Assembly: GCA_020205615.1 (NCBI GenBank)
Contig: CM035168.1
Span: 129,900,795-129,964,794, forward strand
Direction: 5' to 3'
Origin: Panax quinquefolius
Lineage: Eukaryota; Streptophyta; Magnoliopsida; Apiales; Araliaceae
Length of the DNA stretch: 64,000 bases
Part shown: positions 1 through 11,520 of the stretch, piece by piece
Layout: every line of letters begins with the position of its first letter
Numbering within the stretch: the first letter of the stretch is position 1
Notes under the pieces: generated by a model
Told to the model about the DNA's origin: nothing
Seen by the model: the letters and a program-made list of their open reading frames with translations, nothing else
Database searches by the model: none
Made by a program: the position numbers and the translations under genes

Positions 1-51
1 TATTTGGTGACTCAAGATGGGTGATGTGTACCTAATTTTGGGGGCGTCACA
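1..51 (+). repeat. End of 5' LTR of element E1 (rest lies left of window)
   Basis: The sequence reads as the last part of an LTR, with a TACCTAATTTTGGGGGCG block and a terminal CA at 50-51. The same block ends the E1 3' LTR at 39761-39783. A primer binding site follows two bases later, as expected at the inner edge of a 5' LTR. Confidence 0.85.
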
Positions 52-53
52 GT

Positions 54-71
54 TGGTATCGAAGCTTAGGG
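54..71 (+). other. Primer binding site (tRNA-iMet type) of E1
   Basis: TGGTATCGAAGCTTAGG follows the LTR end after GT. The TGGTATC core is what plant LTR elements primed by initiator methionine tRNA usually carry. The orientation agrees with the + strand gag fragment at 267 and the polypurine tract at 885-897. Confidence 0.8.
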
Positions 72-266
72 ATATGATCCCTGGCTGAGATGTGAGATAA
101 GAACTAGGAAAGGAGAGACGGGGAATTCCTTCGCTAGTATGACCTACCTAAGTTTATTTGGTATTTAATTGGTCGGTCAGAGTATAGGGATAATATGTGA
201 TATGTTAATTAACCCTTGTTTTGTGACAGTATTTGAAAAGGGCATCTAAAAATGTTGAGATAAGCA

Positions 267-418
267 ATGGAGCAAAATAATATGACCATATCGCAGTACG
301 AGGCTAAGTTTGCGGAGTTTTCCCGGTTTGCATCCCATTTGGTCGATAATGAGTAGCAAATGACGCGAATGTTTCTAAGAGGTTTGAAATCCTATATACA
401 TCAATACCTCATTCTCAT
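267..418 (+). pseudogene. gag fragment of E1
   Basis: From the ATG at 267 the frame reads MEQNNMTISQYEAKFAEFSR, the retrotransposon gag core motif also present in E2, E3 and E6. A TAG at 354-356 interrupts it where the family has a second Glu codon. After the stop the same frame continues with QMTRMFLRGLKS, also typical of the family, until homology ends near 418. The fragment cannot encode a working capsid. Confidence 0.8.
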
Positions 419-884
419 GTTATATTGTGTTGAAAGTCATCTGTGGCTTACGTGCATAGATGGACTTGGTATGATTATGACTAGGGATTATTCAGTATAA
501 TCATGACCGTAATGTTACAAATGATGTGGTAAAAGTCATCTTTGGCCCGTAGTACATAGATGGACTTGGTATGATTATGACCAGGGATTGTTCGGTATAA
601 TCATGACCGTAATTGAAAACACGAATATCCTTGGCTTTTGTAGTGCATGGATAATTAATTAGTGGTCGTGATACTATTAATTTCGAGTCTCAAAGATTAT
701 TGGTTTTACAGTTGTATATCTTTGGCCTGTAGTGCTAAGATGAACTATTGGTTATTGGTTATACAGTTATATATCTTTGGTCGTAGTGCAAAGATGAATT
801 TAATGTTTTCAACTATAAAGGTATTGAAGGTGTCCTCATCTTTTCGAACTACCAGGTACGTAAATTTTGAGGGCGAAATTTCAT

Positions 885-897
885 AAGGAGGGGAGAT
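885..897 (+). other. Polypurine tract of E1
   Basis: AAGGAGGGGAGAT lies immediately before an LTR start TGTGAGACCC at 898. The upstream segment GGGCGAAATTTCAT is the same one that precedes the polypurine tract, on the minus strand, in E3 (10181-10215), E5 (19655-19690) and E6 (24370-24400). It primes plus-strand synthesis in this class of elements. Confidence 0.85.
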
Positions 898-1270
898 TGT
901 GAGACCCAGAATTTTATGAAATAAAAGTATTCAATTTTTCTATTTTAGTAAATGATTAAATTGATAAAAGGTTAAAGTTAAGGGTGATATGTGAATTTTT
1001 TTTAAAGTAGACAAGTTATTAAGCTTAAAATACCCAGATTACTATTCACTATATAGTATTATTCACTTTAGGGTATTTGGAGCACTTTTGTATCGTCAGT
1101 ACTATTCACGAAAGTTACTTATTCATGAGTTACTATTCATGAGTTACTATTCACGAAGTTCTTATTCATGAGTTACTATTCACGAGTTCTTATTCATGTA
1201 ATTAATTTTTCATCAGTTGGATGAAATTATAATAAATAAAATCAATATGGATCGTTGATTTAAAGTTTTA

Positions 1271-1450
1271 ATAGTAACTTGTCCCTTCAGTTTTCCAAGG
1301 GTTATTTGTCCCTTCAGTTTTCCAAGGGTTATTTGCCCCTTCAGTTTTCCAAGGGTTATTTTCCCCTTAGGTGTTTCAAGAGTCATTTGCCCCTTCGCAA
1401 ATAGTAGTTGTCTCTTCAATATTACCAAGAGTCATTTTGACCCTTCGTTA
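1271..1450 (+). repeat. About 30-bp tandem repeat in the E1 LTR
   Basis: Five to six units of the pattern CCCTTCAGTTTTCCAAGGG plus a spacer GTTATTTG. The first three are nearly identical; the later ones drift (AGGTGTTTCAAGAGTCATTTG). Each unit is a small inverted repeat (CCCTT...AAGGG). It lies just upstream of the TATA box, in U3. Confidence 0.85.
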
Positions 1451-1475
1451 AGACCAAGTGCCACTTTCAGTTTTT

Positions 1476-1485
1476 CTATAAATAG
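1476..1485 (+). promoter_or_regulatory. TATA box in the E1 LTR
   Basis: CTATAAATAG, followed by an AG-rich CTCTAGAGAGAGAAA stretch. The same box occurs on the minus strand in the other LTRs at about 6223-6232, 8933-8942, 16378-16387, 33959-33968 and 38118-38127, and as a weaker CTATAAATG form at 23645-23653 and 30906-30914. It is the probable Pol II promoter that marks the U3/R boundary. Confidence 0.65.
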
Positions 1486-1619
1486 AAACTCATTCCTTCA
1501 TTATTTCTTACGAATTCACTAAAACTCTAGAGAGAGAAATTATAGAGAGAAAGAAGAAGAGTATTCTGCTACTTCACTACTTGATATCCAAAGTCTTTTT
1601 ACGGTGGGGATATTATTTG

Positions 1620-2330
1620 TTGTACTCGTAAGGGGTGTTATTCTTTCTTATTCATGAAGAGAACTTTTGTTATTCCATTCTTTATTATTATGTTGGAATA
1701 ACCTGTATAAGTGGCATACCCTATCATAACTCAGAAATGTGGCATACCCTATACATAACTTCAGATCATGGCGATACCCATACTTGGTAAAATCTTATGT
1801 TATTCCATTCTTTATTATTCTATTGGAATAACTTTGTATACTGAGGGCTACCTATACTTGGTGATATTCTTCATTATTCAATTCCTTATTATTATGTTGG
1901 AATAACCTATAAATGCAAAATCTCGCATACATGGTGAAATTCTTCTATTATTCCATTCTTTACTATTCGACGAGAATATCCTCATCATCTTTTTTCTGTG
2001 GGACACGGGTTCCATTATTTATTATTTCTCATTTAATATTCTCATAAATATCCCAGCTTGGGTGTGAATTTCACGACGACTCGTTCCATTATTTATTATT
2101 CCGCATTTATTATTCATTTGGAATATCCTGCCATTGCATTGTAATTTCACCTGACCTGGTTCCGTTATTCATTATTCTGTTGGGAATAACCTGTCTGTGC
2201 GGTCTCTATCGCAAGCATGGTGAATCCTTCTGTTATTCCATTTTTTATTATTATGTTGAAATAACCTGTCTATGTGGATTGCCATATGCATGGTGAATGA
2301 TCCTTTGTATTCATTCCTTATTAAATTGTG
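1620..2330 (+). repeat. Array of imperfect palindromic repeats downstream of the E1 TATA box
   Basis: About seven or eight units of roughly 70-100 bp. Each contains TTATTCCATTCTTTATTATT followed by TGTTGGAATAACC, so TTATTCC and GGAATAA can pair. Linkers carry GGCATACCCTAT- or CATGGTGAAAT-like sequence. The E6 LTRs carry the same array in reverse at about 22990-23480 and 30240-30740. Confidence 0.75.
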
Positions 2331-3885
2331 GAAAATATCTATTTACGTTGATTATGATGAGAGTCATAATAAAAGCATTGGATTGATGAAAATCATGGGT
2401 ATATGAAGTATTATTAAGTGTTATGATGAGCTATGTTGGTTATTATGTGAAAACATGAAAGTTTCTTAGAAATCACAAAGGGTTGAAAAATCAGATTTTG
2501 GTGAAAACGGAACATGAAATTCAATTGACCATATCTCCTATTATATTCCGAATTTTTGAGTGTGGTCAAGCCCTAGAGTTAGATCTATGAGTTACCTAAC
2601 TAATCCAAGTGAAATCACTGAAAAAGGTGTTGTATATTTTCGTGTGGACTGATTTTAGCAAAGGAGTGCAAAGCTGCCAATACCGAAAAAGCTACTACCC
2701 ACGTTTTTAAAAGGGCTGTTTCGGCCACTTATTTTGTGAGAAAAATTCTGGCCTTTTGGGGAAATGAAAGTATATGGTATAAAGTACCTCCTGTCCAAAA
2801 AAGAGCTCATTCTGACTTAAAATGAGCAAGTTATGACCATTTCAATATTTAGGTTTTTCCGACGAAAAATGCTATAACCGGAGTTCTATAACTCCAATGA
2901 CCATGAAATTTAAACTGGAAGCTCACGTTAATATGTGTAAGATTCTGCCAAGATTTGGGAATTTTTGGAGTTAAACTTAAGGTAGCTAATTTTTAAGGAA
3001 TTAATTAGAAATTAATTTTTGAAAAATAGTAAATGAATTTTAAAAATTTCGAGAAAAATATATGTTCATTATGAGACTATATTATGCTAAATCCCATAAA
3101 AGAATTATTTTTGGGACTGATTCGGTATTTTTCATGAAAATAGTTTAGTTACGAATATATGAGTTAAATGTGTTATGTGAAGTAACAAAGTTGGAAGATA
3201 GGATTTTATGGCTTGAAAATCCTATATAAGGTATATGTAGATTGTTGATAAGGAATTTGATCATTGGTGATGAAATCTTATGAGTATGACATGTTTGAAT
3301 GATTAAATGCATTATTTGGTAAAGTGTAAACAACTGAAATAAATTGTTTATAAGTTTAAGAAGTGATTAAAATATTGTTATGATATTAACAATATTAGAT
3401 TATGAATTTATTATGTGATTGATAATATTTGGATAATTTTAATGTCTTTAATATTTATCCTTGTTTTAGTTTGATTAATGCTTGTATCATTGTCATCATC
3501 CTCATGCTTATATATATGGTGATGAAAGTTATATTTGGCTTACGATGCGAAGATGGGTCATTATTTATTGTTGTATATTTTTGGCTTACGTGCGAGAGAT
3601 GGACTTGGTATGATTATGACCGAGGATTATTAGGTATAGTCATGACCATTGATGATTTAATAAATATCCTTGTCCGTAGTGCGAGGATGATTCGATGATG
3701 TGGTTTATTTATTAAAATTTGAGTCTTAACGATAAAAATTGGTGAAAACCTTTTAAAACATAGAAGATAGTAGATTTTATTCTCTACTTGACTCTTAAAT
3801 GGATTGCTTGTTCATTATGATTAAACTTGATGTCTATTGTATTTTATCAGTTTAACATTGTTGAAGACTATTGATAATTTCCACG

Positions 3886-4850
3886 GATACTCCATGTTTT
3901 GACACCACGTGCCCAAGAAATGCTACTTCCTCAAGCTAGAACTCGCATTTCTTCAATTTGGCATATAGTTTGTTTTCACGAAGCCTTTGGAGTACCAGCT
4001 TCAAATGGTGCTCATGATCTTCACGACTTTTGGAATATATGAGGATGTCATCAATAAAGACAACAACAAACTGATCCAAATATTCCTTGAATACTCGGTT
4101 CATCATATCCATGAAAGCCGCAGGAGGAGCATTAGTTAGTTCGAAAGACATGACTAAGTATTCATAATGCCCATACCGAAGTTACGAAGGCGCCTTTGGA
4201 ATATCCTCGCTTCTAATCTTCACCGATGATGATATCCGAATCGAAGATCGATTTTGAAAAGAATTGTGCCCTTAGAATCGGGTCAAACAAGTCATCAATA
4301 CAAGGTAGAGGATACATATTCTTGATGGTGACATGGTTCAATTCCGATAGTCGATACAAAGTCGTATACTCTGTCTTTCTTCTTTAATAAAACAGAGCAC
4401 CCCAAGGAGATGTCTTGGACGAATGAAACCGATGTCCAACAATTCACGTAGTTGGACCTTTAACTCCTGAAGTTCAATAGGAGCCATTCGATATGGGCTT
4501 TGTACTGGGTTTTTAAGATCAATAAAGAATTCAACTTCACGTTACGGGGGTAGGCGGGAAGTTCTTGAGAAATACGTCCCGGAAGGTTAATAACAACAGA
4601 ATATTATTCAAATTTGACGTGTCTTTATTCAAATCCATAACATGGGCTAAGAAAGCTTGACATCCGCTTTTCAATAAACGAATAGCTTTATGATTAGATA
4701 TGATGATGATTGATTTTAATGGTTTAGTTGCTTGAATTAAATAAACGAGGTTGGTTAGGAATATGAAAACTAACAACCTTACGAAAACAATCAATTTTGG
4801 CATGATGAGTAGTTAACCAATCAATCCCTAAAATCACATCAAAAGCAAGT
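3886..4850 (-). pseudogene. E2 pol fragment: RT and RT-protease linker
   Basis: On the minus strand 4151-3936 encodes the RT catalytic region with [15 protein letters not shown] (IDD codons at 4047-4055) and [16 protein letters not shown], diagnostic of Ty3/gypsy RT. Upstream, 4803-4537 encodes the segment between protease and RT (KAIRLLKSGCQAFLAH). Frameshifts separate the pieces. The 3' side of E2 (rest of RT, RNase H, integrase, 3' LTR) is missing: at 3885 the sequence changes abruptly to the + strand E1 LTR. On the other side the gene continues at 17723 beyond the inserted E3. Confidence 0.85.
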
Positions 4851-4855
4851 ATCTT
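4851..4855. other. Target site duplication of E3, left copy (ATCTT)
   Basis: ATCTT directly precedes the LTR edge TGTGGCGCC at 4856 and is repeated at 17723-17727 directly after the other LTR edge CTTACA. The uninterrupted sequence AAGTATCTTTAAAGAG is seen inside E3 itself at about 13308-13323, confirming the join. Confidence 0.95.
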
Positions 4856-7566
4856 TGTGGCGCCCCAAAATAGGTATACATCACCTATTACGAGTTGTCA
4901 ATACATGGTATGTAAAACAACTATAACTTTATTATTACAACAAAAAAATCGTGAGTTTAAATACAAATATTATCTTCTGTACAATATCTATACTCAAATA
5001 AATATTTATCACATTTATTGATACATTATTTTACAAAATGGTGAGGACTACTAAACAATTCTTTCTAAAACCTTCATTCCATACCCCCAATTGCGTTTTC
5101 GCTATATTCTCGCCTCCCGAGAAGAAAAATGGAACAAAAAGGAAAGGGTGAGCTCAACTAGCTCAAGAAAGAATATTATGACTAAGATAATATACAACAA
5201 ATTATCGTTAGTCTTCAACAGGAAAAATCTAATAGAATACAATAGATAACAAATTTTAAATCAATATTCGCAATGAAATAATAATTCATTAGAAGAGTTA
5301 AGTAGAGAATGCAAACTACTATCTTACATGTATGAATTTAAAAGTTCATCGTCTATCTTTTATCCCCAGTAACATCAATCAATATACATCCGGAATCAAA
5401 TATTCATCTTTTGCACTACGGTGCCAAAGATATTCATCATTAGTCATGTTCATCTAAACACTGTTCATCTTTGCACTACTGACAAAGATATTCTTGAAAT
5501 CATTCATCTTTTGCACTACAGCCAAAGATATTCAATAATATCATCATTTAAGACCGAGGATGATGAAAATATTTTTAAAGAAACGAATCCAAAGGAAACA
5601 AAATGACAAGGATTAAGGATTAATGATTAGTACTTTGTTTTATCCATGTTCAAAAATAATACCTCAAAAATAATCATAGTGGTGTAAAATTCAAGAATGA
5701 TCAAAACATGGATACAATCAAAGCTAGTATCCGAATAGATATTTTGACAAAAAGAAAAATTTTGTTTTTCTAATTGAATAGTCTTAGATATCGTGAATAG
5801 TCAGATATCGTGAATAGTAACTCCAACACCAAAAGATAGAAATTCCATAAAAAACATCTTCACGCTTCATGAATAGTACTTTCGTGAATAATAACTCGTG
5901 AATAATAACTCATGAATAAGAACTCGTGAATAAGAACTCGTGAATAGTAACTTAGATATGAAAAAGTTCTAAATTTGATAAAAAGTTTCAACCAATATTT
6001 CAAAGATAATGATATTGAAGAAATAATATCATTTGAGAAGAAAATAACATCTCTTACCTCGAAAGATTAAGACTTCAAATTTGGAATCTAGGGTATAAGG
6101 TTGAAGGAACTTGCACCGTCTAACAATACTCAAAGTATACTCAAAATACTCACAAGAATACGCTCGATAATATAGAGAGAAAAACTTGATTTACGGTGTG
6201 ATTTTCAATTCTAACTAAGCACCTATTTATAGAAATTGCTTAGAACACCAAAGCGAAAATTTAATAAATTAATATTATAATTTTTTCTACATCCTCCTAC
6301 GCATCAAGCATCTGAATTCAGCAACATGACATGTGTTAAAGATGCCACCAAACACAAAAAACGTTTTTGTGAATATAAATATTTAAAACTTCTAAAAATC
6401 AATTATTTCGGAGCTTCGGAACTTCAATAATTCATAATAAATAGCCTTTTCATCAGAAAATTCGAATCTCGCGAGTTTTTATAGGAAATTCAATTCTCTA
6501 CAACTTTGCAGAAGAAAGTTTTTCCGAATTCCAAACAAAAATTGACCGAAATCCACAAACGGGCAATTTTACAGTCTATAATCAAATTTCAGTCAATAAA
6601 TGGGGTCCACCGACATGTTTAACATGTTTTAAACATTTATTGCAACAAAAATACTCTTCCTCCTCGTATACTCATATATCCCACATTTGTTGTAAAAATA
6701 TCACCATTATTATATTATTAAAATATAATAATATATTTAAATGAATTATTTTATCAGAAAAAGATAAAATTTCAATTTTCAACAATTGTCACATTAAAAA
6801 TTTTCTCCATCTATATCCACATAAAATTAATATTTTCCTCATCATATGAATCAATAATTAATTATTCACAAATAATATTACGAAATCACAATATCGACAA
6901 CCGCGCAGCCTCCTGGAGTTAGGGGCTTTCAATAAAATTTCTCCTCATCTACTTGGCCATGAATTAGGTGACCAAACCTCTCCTTAAAGCAGAACTTTCT
7001 AGACATTGCCAATAATGTTATCTAATAATATTATTCAGATAATATGAATTATTGCTTCGATAATGAAAAATCTTGTATAATGACAATTATTGAAACAACA
7101 AAGAAATATAAAATATCAACGCAAAGAATTATTAACTCGATAAAATCTTGAATAAGTAATTCTCGTAACCATTATTGAGTAGTGCCTTCTTCGTAAGAAT
7201 CAATAATTGGTGCAATCTGGTGTCTTCTTGTGTTTTAACCAATCGGTATTTTAACGATGATAATTACAGAATAACTACGCCAGATTATTTTTAAACCACT
7301 TATATTTGTCGTTTTCTTCATCCAATCGCTTTTTCGTTATGGGGCCACACACACATTGTACCGTAGTCGTACGAATATTCTGACAGCGATCTTTAATATT
7401 CCACGACCAAACGAATATTCCCAAATGACAATGAATATTTTATAACCACTTCGCTTATTTTGAAGTATTTAATAGTATTTTACCCTAACTATCCACATTA
7501 ATCAAATCAACCCTTACTATTTTAAAATAATAAATAGAAAATTAAATTTCATTAATAATAAGTTGG
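4856..7566 (-). repeat. E3 outer 3' LTR (type I)
   Basis: Starts TGTGGCGCCCC on the + strand. Contains the CATCTTTGCACTAC/CCAAAGATATTC repeats (about 5400-5535), GTGAATAGTAACTC-type repeats (about 5790-5950) and a minus-strand TATA box at 6223-6232. Its middle segment (6060-6340) matches the 14973-17722 LTR and the E2 LTR, not the adjacent LTR. It lacks the final bases GGTCTTACA and stops at AATAAGTTGG, where the next LTR begins. Confidence 0.85.
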
Positions 7567-10180
7567 TGTGGCGCCCCAAAATAGGTATACATCACCCATT
7601 CCGAGTTGTCAATACGTAGTATGTAAAACAACTACAACTTTATTATTACAACAAGAAAAGCTGTGAGTTTGAATACAAATATTATCTTTTAGACAATATC
7701 TATACTCAAATAAATCCTCATCACATTTATTGATACATTATTTTACAAAAATGGTGAGGACTACTAAACAATCCTTTTCTAAAACCTTCATTCCATACCC
7801 AGGCTGCACTTTCGCTATATTCTCGCCTCCGAGAAGAATGGAATAAAAAGGAAAAGGGTGAGCTCAACTAGCTCAAGAAAAGAATATTATGACTAAGATA
7901 ATATACAACAAATTATCGTTAGTCTTCAACAGGAAAAATTTAATAGAATCTGATAGAAAACAAATTTTAAATCAATATTAGCATGATGAAATAATAATTC
8001 ATTAGAAGAGTTAAGTAGAGAATGCAAACTACTATCTTCTATGTATGAATTTAAAAGTTCATCGTCTATCTTTTATCCTGTAACAACAATCCATAAACAT
8101 CTCGAATCAAATATTCATCTTTGCACTTCACAAAGCCAAAGATATTCATCGATTAATCATGTTCATTTAAACACTGCTCATCTTTGCAATACTGAGCCAA
8201 AGATATTCTTCGAAATCATTCATCTTTTTGCTACGGGCCAAAGATATTCAATAATATCATCATTTAAGGCGAGGATGATGAAAATATTTTTAAAGAAACG
8301 AATCCAAAGTGAAACAAAATGACAAGGATTAAGGATTAAGGATTCGTACTTTGTTTTTATCCATGTTCAAAAATACCTCAAAATAATCATAGTGGTGTAA
8401 AATTCAAGAATGATCAAAACATGGATACAATCAAAGCTAGTATCCGAGAATAGATATTTTGAATGAAAAGAAGAAATTTTATTTTTCGATGAATAGTCAG
8501 ATATCGTGAATAGTCTTCAGATATCGTGAATAGTCTTAGTATATGTGAATACTCAGACACCAAAAGATAGAAATTCCACAAAAAAACATTTTCACGCTTC
8601 ATGAATAGTACTTTCGTGAATAGTAACTCGTGAATAAGTAACTCATGAATAGTAACCCAGACATGAAAAAGTTCCAAATTTGATAAAAGTTCCAACCAAT
8701 ATTTCAAAGATAATGATATTGAAGAAATAATATCATTTGAGAAGAAAATAACATCCCTTACCTCAAAGAATCGATGATTTCCTAAGGAAAGATCTAAGTG
8801 ATCTTTGAATAAAACTTGTCTTGAGCAAAAGACTCTCAAAGTATCTAAATACTCACAAAATACGCTCAATAATATAGAGAGAAAAGAGAAAAACTTTGTT
8901 TACGGTGTGATTTTCAATTCTAACTTAAATTTCTATTTATAGGAAAATGTTAGCAGGACGAAGCGCGACTTGACTGCTACCGATGGCTTTACCTCCGCTA
9001 CTATTGCCACCCACCATATTTTAAATAAAATTCAGCACATTTTTCACCAATCACAAGTGGGGCCCACTCAAATCTAGAATTTCCCACCAAAATCAATTAT
9101 AACCCTACTTTCCTAATCAAACACCTCTTAAAATTTATAACAAATCATTCGTTCATTTTTAACGGTTCAAAATTTGTAGACATATACTCAACTTATATAT
9201 GTATAACATATCCAAAAATCGCATAGCGATCCAATTCGATTAAAATTATAACTCACATGAATATATCGTAAAAATCTTGATTTGATTTTTAATACCTCCA
9301 TTCCGAAACAAAAATCTTGATAAAACACCTCAACATTAAATCCTTCAATTATAACCACATATAATAAATAAATCCATCATTTATATCCATATCAAATAAA
9401 TATTTTCTTATCATATAAATCAATAATTAATTATTCCCAAATAATATTACGAGAATCACAATTACGACAACCAGCGGTTCAGGAAAGAGGGCTTTCCAAT
9501 AAGGATCTCTCCTTATCTTGGCGCCAAGAATTAGGTGACCAAACCTCTCCTTAGATGTAACTTTCTAGACATTGCCAATAATGTTATCTAATAATATTAT
9601 TCAAATAATATGAATTATTGATCCGATAATGGGAAATATTAATGCGATGACAATTATTGAAGCAAAGAATAATATAAAATACCAACGCAAAGAATTATTG
9701 AATCAATAAAATAAAATCTTGAGCGATTAATTCTTGTAAAAATTATTGAGTAGTGCCTTCTTACGTAAGGATCAATAATTGATGCAATCTGGTATCTTCT
9801 TTCGTTCAACAACGGCGTATTAGTGTGTTTTAACCACCGGGTATTCCAACAAAGATAATACTTGGTAACAATTACGCCGTTATTTTTAAACAACTTATAT
9901 TTGTCGTTTTCCTCATCCAATCGCTTTCCGTTATGGGGCCCATACATGGTCGCTGTATGCGTCATTTAATATTCTGACAGATGCGAATATTCCACGACCA
10001 AACGAATATTCTCCGAAACAATGAATATTTTAAAACCACTTGCTTATTTTGAAATATTTGCGTATTTAACCCCTAACTATCCACATTAATCAAATCATCC
10101 CTTACTATTTCAAAATAATAAATAGAAAAATTAAATTTCATTAATAATAAGTTGGGGTCTTACCGGTTTGGGGTCTTACA
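7567..10180 (-). repeat. E3 inner 3' LTR (type II)
   Basis: Starts TGTGGCGCCCC and ends GGGGTCTTACA beside the polypurine tract. The end carries a small internal duplication (GGGGTCTTACCGGTTT then GGGGTCTTACA). The middle region (about 8760-9330) differs from the outer LTRs but matches the E5 LTR (33790-34340). A TATA box lies at 8933-8942. Confidence 0.85.
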
Positions 10181-10192
10181 ACCTCCCTCCTT
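10181..10192 (-). other. Polypurine tract of E3
   Basis: The minus strand reads AAGGAGGGAGGT directly before the LTR start TGTAAGACCCC. It follows the conserved TTTCGAGGACGAAATTTCAT segment that ends the pol region. Confidence 0.85.
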
Positions 10193-11520
10193 ATGAAATT
10201 TCGTCCTCGAAATTGACGTCGTACTGGTGTTTTGAAAAGGTGAGGATACCTTGCTTTCATTTCCGCTTTCCAATTCCCGTGTCATTTCTATATAGCATGA
10301 TTCCTCCACAAAACTTTAACTTGTGGTATGACCTTTTCATGAGTAGGAGATATGCTCCTTCCTATCCAAAATCTTGACAGTACTTCCTCATACGTTAAGT
10401 CTTGGCTATCTCGTCCGGGTTTCAACTTCTATAACGTGATTCGGTCTTTCACATATTTACGATACGGATATATGAAACACATTATGAACACGAGACATAC
10501 TCTTGAGGTAACGCGAGTCTATAGGCTACATTTCCTACTTTCGGTCAAGAATTTGAAATGGACCAATAAATCGTGGATTGAGCTTTCTCTCTTCCCAAAT
10601 CTTGTAACTCCTTCCATGGAAAGCAACTCGCAACAATACATGATCCCCACACTAAATTCCACGTCCTTTTGATGAAGATCCGCATAACTCTTTTGTCGAT
10701 CTTGTGCCGGTTTGTATCGTTGTCGAATCATTTGGATCTTTTCGGTAGTCACATCGTCTTAACTTTCGGGTCCCAACAATGTTGCTTCACCCACCTCATC
10801 CCAACATATTGGAGAACGAAATTTTCGTCCATATAATGCTTGAATGGAGCCACACCTATACTTGCCGATAAGCTGTTGTTGTAGGAGAATTCCACCAATG
10901 GTAAATACTTATCCTAACCGCCTTGAAGTCTGTGACACGAGTCTTAATAAATCTTCAAGAGTTTGAATAGTCCTCTCGATTGTCCGTCCGTTTAGGGATG
11001 GTATGCGAACTAAATCGCAAATCCGTGCCCATAGCTTTTTGCAAGCTAACCCAAAATCTTGAAGTGAATCTTGGGTCACGACCAAAAAACAATGGATACT
11101 GTGCATGCCATACAACCTCACAATTTCATTCACGTCATATACTAAAGAAGACGTTCAAGGAATAAGTCTCCGTGACGACAAGAAATGAAAGCGACTTGGT
11201 TAATCTATCAACAATAACCCAAATAACATTGATGCCTTGAGAAACCGTAGTAGGAAAACCCGTAACGAAATCCATGGTAATATGTTCCCACTTCCATTTC
11301 GGAATCTCAAGTGGTTCTGACGGACCCTTAGGTACTAGATGCTCCGCCTTCACACGTTAACAAGTTAAACACATCGAGATAAACTTTGCAATCTCTCTCT
11401 TCATATTGTTCCACCAAAATGTATGTCAAGATCACGATACATTTTAGTACTTCCGGAGGATGGATTGCAAATGGTGTATTGTGTGCCTCCATCATAATCT
11501 TGTACTTCAAATCGTAGTCG
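10193..11520 (-). pseudogene. E3 integrase with C-terminal chromodomain
   Basis: Minus-strand reading from 11510 gives the C..C of the zinc finger before VKAEH, then WKWEHITMDFVTGFP with the first catalytic Asp (11353-11135), WVIVDRLTKS, the ERTIQTLEDLLR segment (about 11000-10930) and the C-terminal GVTRFGKR module (10752-10519). Close to the end, between about 10350 and 10210, the frames give KVLWRNHA and KARYPHLF, the chromodomain pattern of Tekay/Del-type chromoviruses. At least four frameshifts break the domain. In an intact element integrase inserts the cDNA, and the chromodomain guides it to particular chromatin. Confidence 0.85.

Larger units (their letters stand above)
52..897 (+). 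mobile_element. Internal region of E1, reduced to about 0.85 kb
   Basis: Between the primer binding site and the polypurine tract there are only about 840 bp, against about 4.8 kb in the sister elements E3 and E6. It holds a leader, a short gag piece (267-418), then copies of LTR-type repeats (420-820: paired TGGACTTGGTATGATTATGAC blocks with GTAGTGCAAAGATGAA-like ends), and the conserved pre-polypurine segment. No protease, RT, RNase H or integrase remains. This is either a large internal deletion patched with LTR sequence or a non-autonomous derivative. Confidence 0.75.
898..3885 (+). repeat. 3' LTR of E1, first part (type III LTR)
   Basis: It starts TGTGAGACCC right after the polypurine tract and is related to the LTRs of E6. 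A TATA box lies at 1476-1485, tandem repeats at 1271-1450 and 1620-2330, and a stretch of roughly 0.9 kb (about 2440-3380) is absent from the E6 LTRs, making this a long variant. The homology stops at 3885, within GACTATTGATAATTT. The LTR resumes at 39442 with only about 50 bp missing, so everything between (E2 and its contents) appears to be inserted here. Confidence 0.8.

Noticed and set aside
1213..1428. Repetitive 71-codon frame on the minus strand
   Set aside because: The 30-bp LTR tandem repeat is a multiple of three, so it stays open by chance.
8414..8869. 151-codon open frame on the minus strand
   Set aside because: Lies wholly inside an LTR across the GTGAATAGT-type repeats near the TATA box; not open in the sister LTRs.
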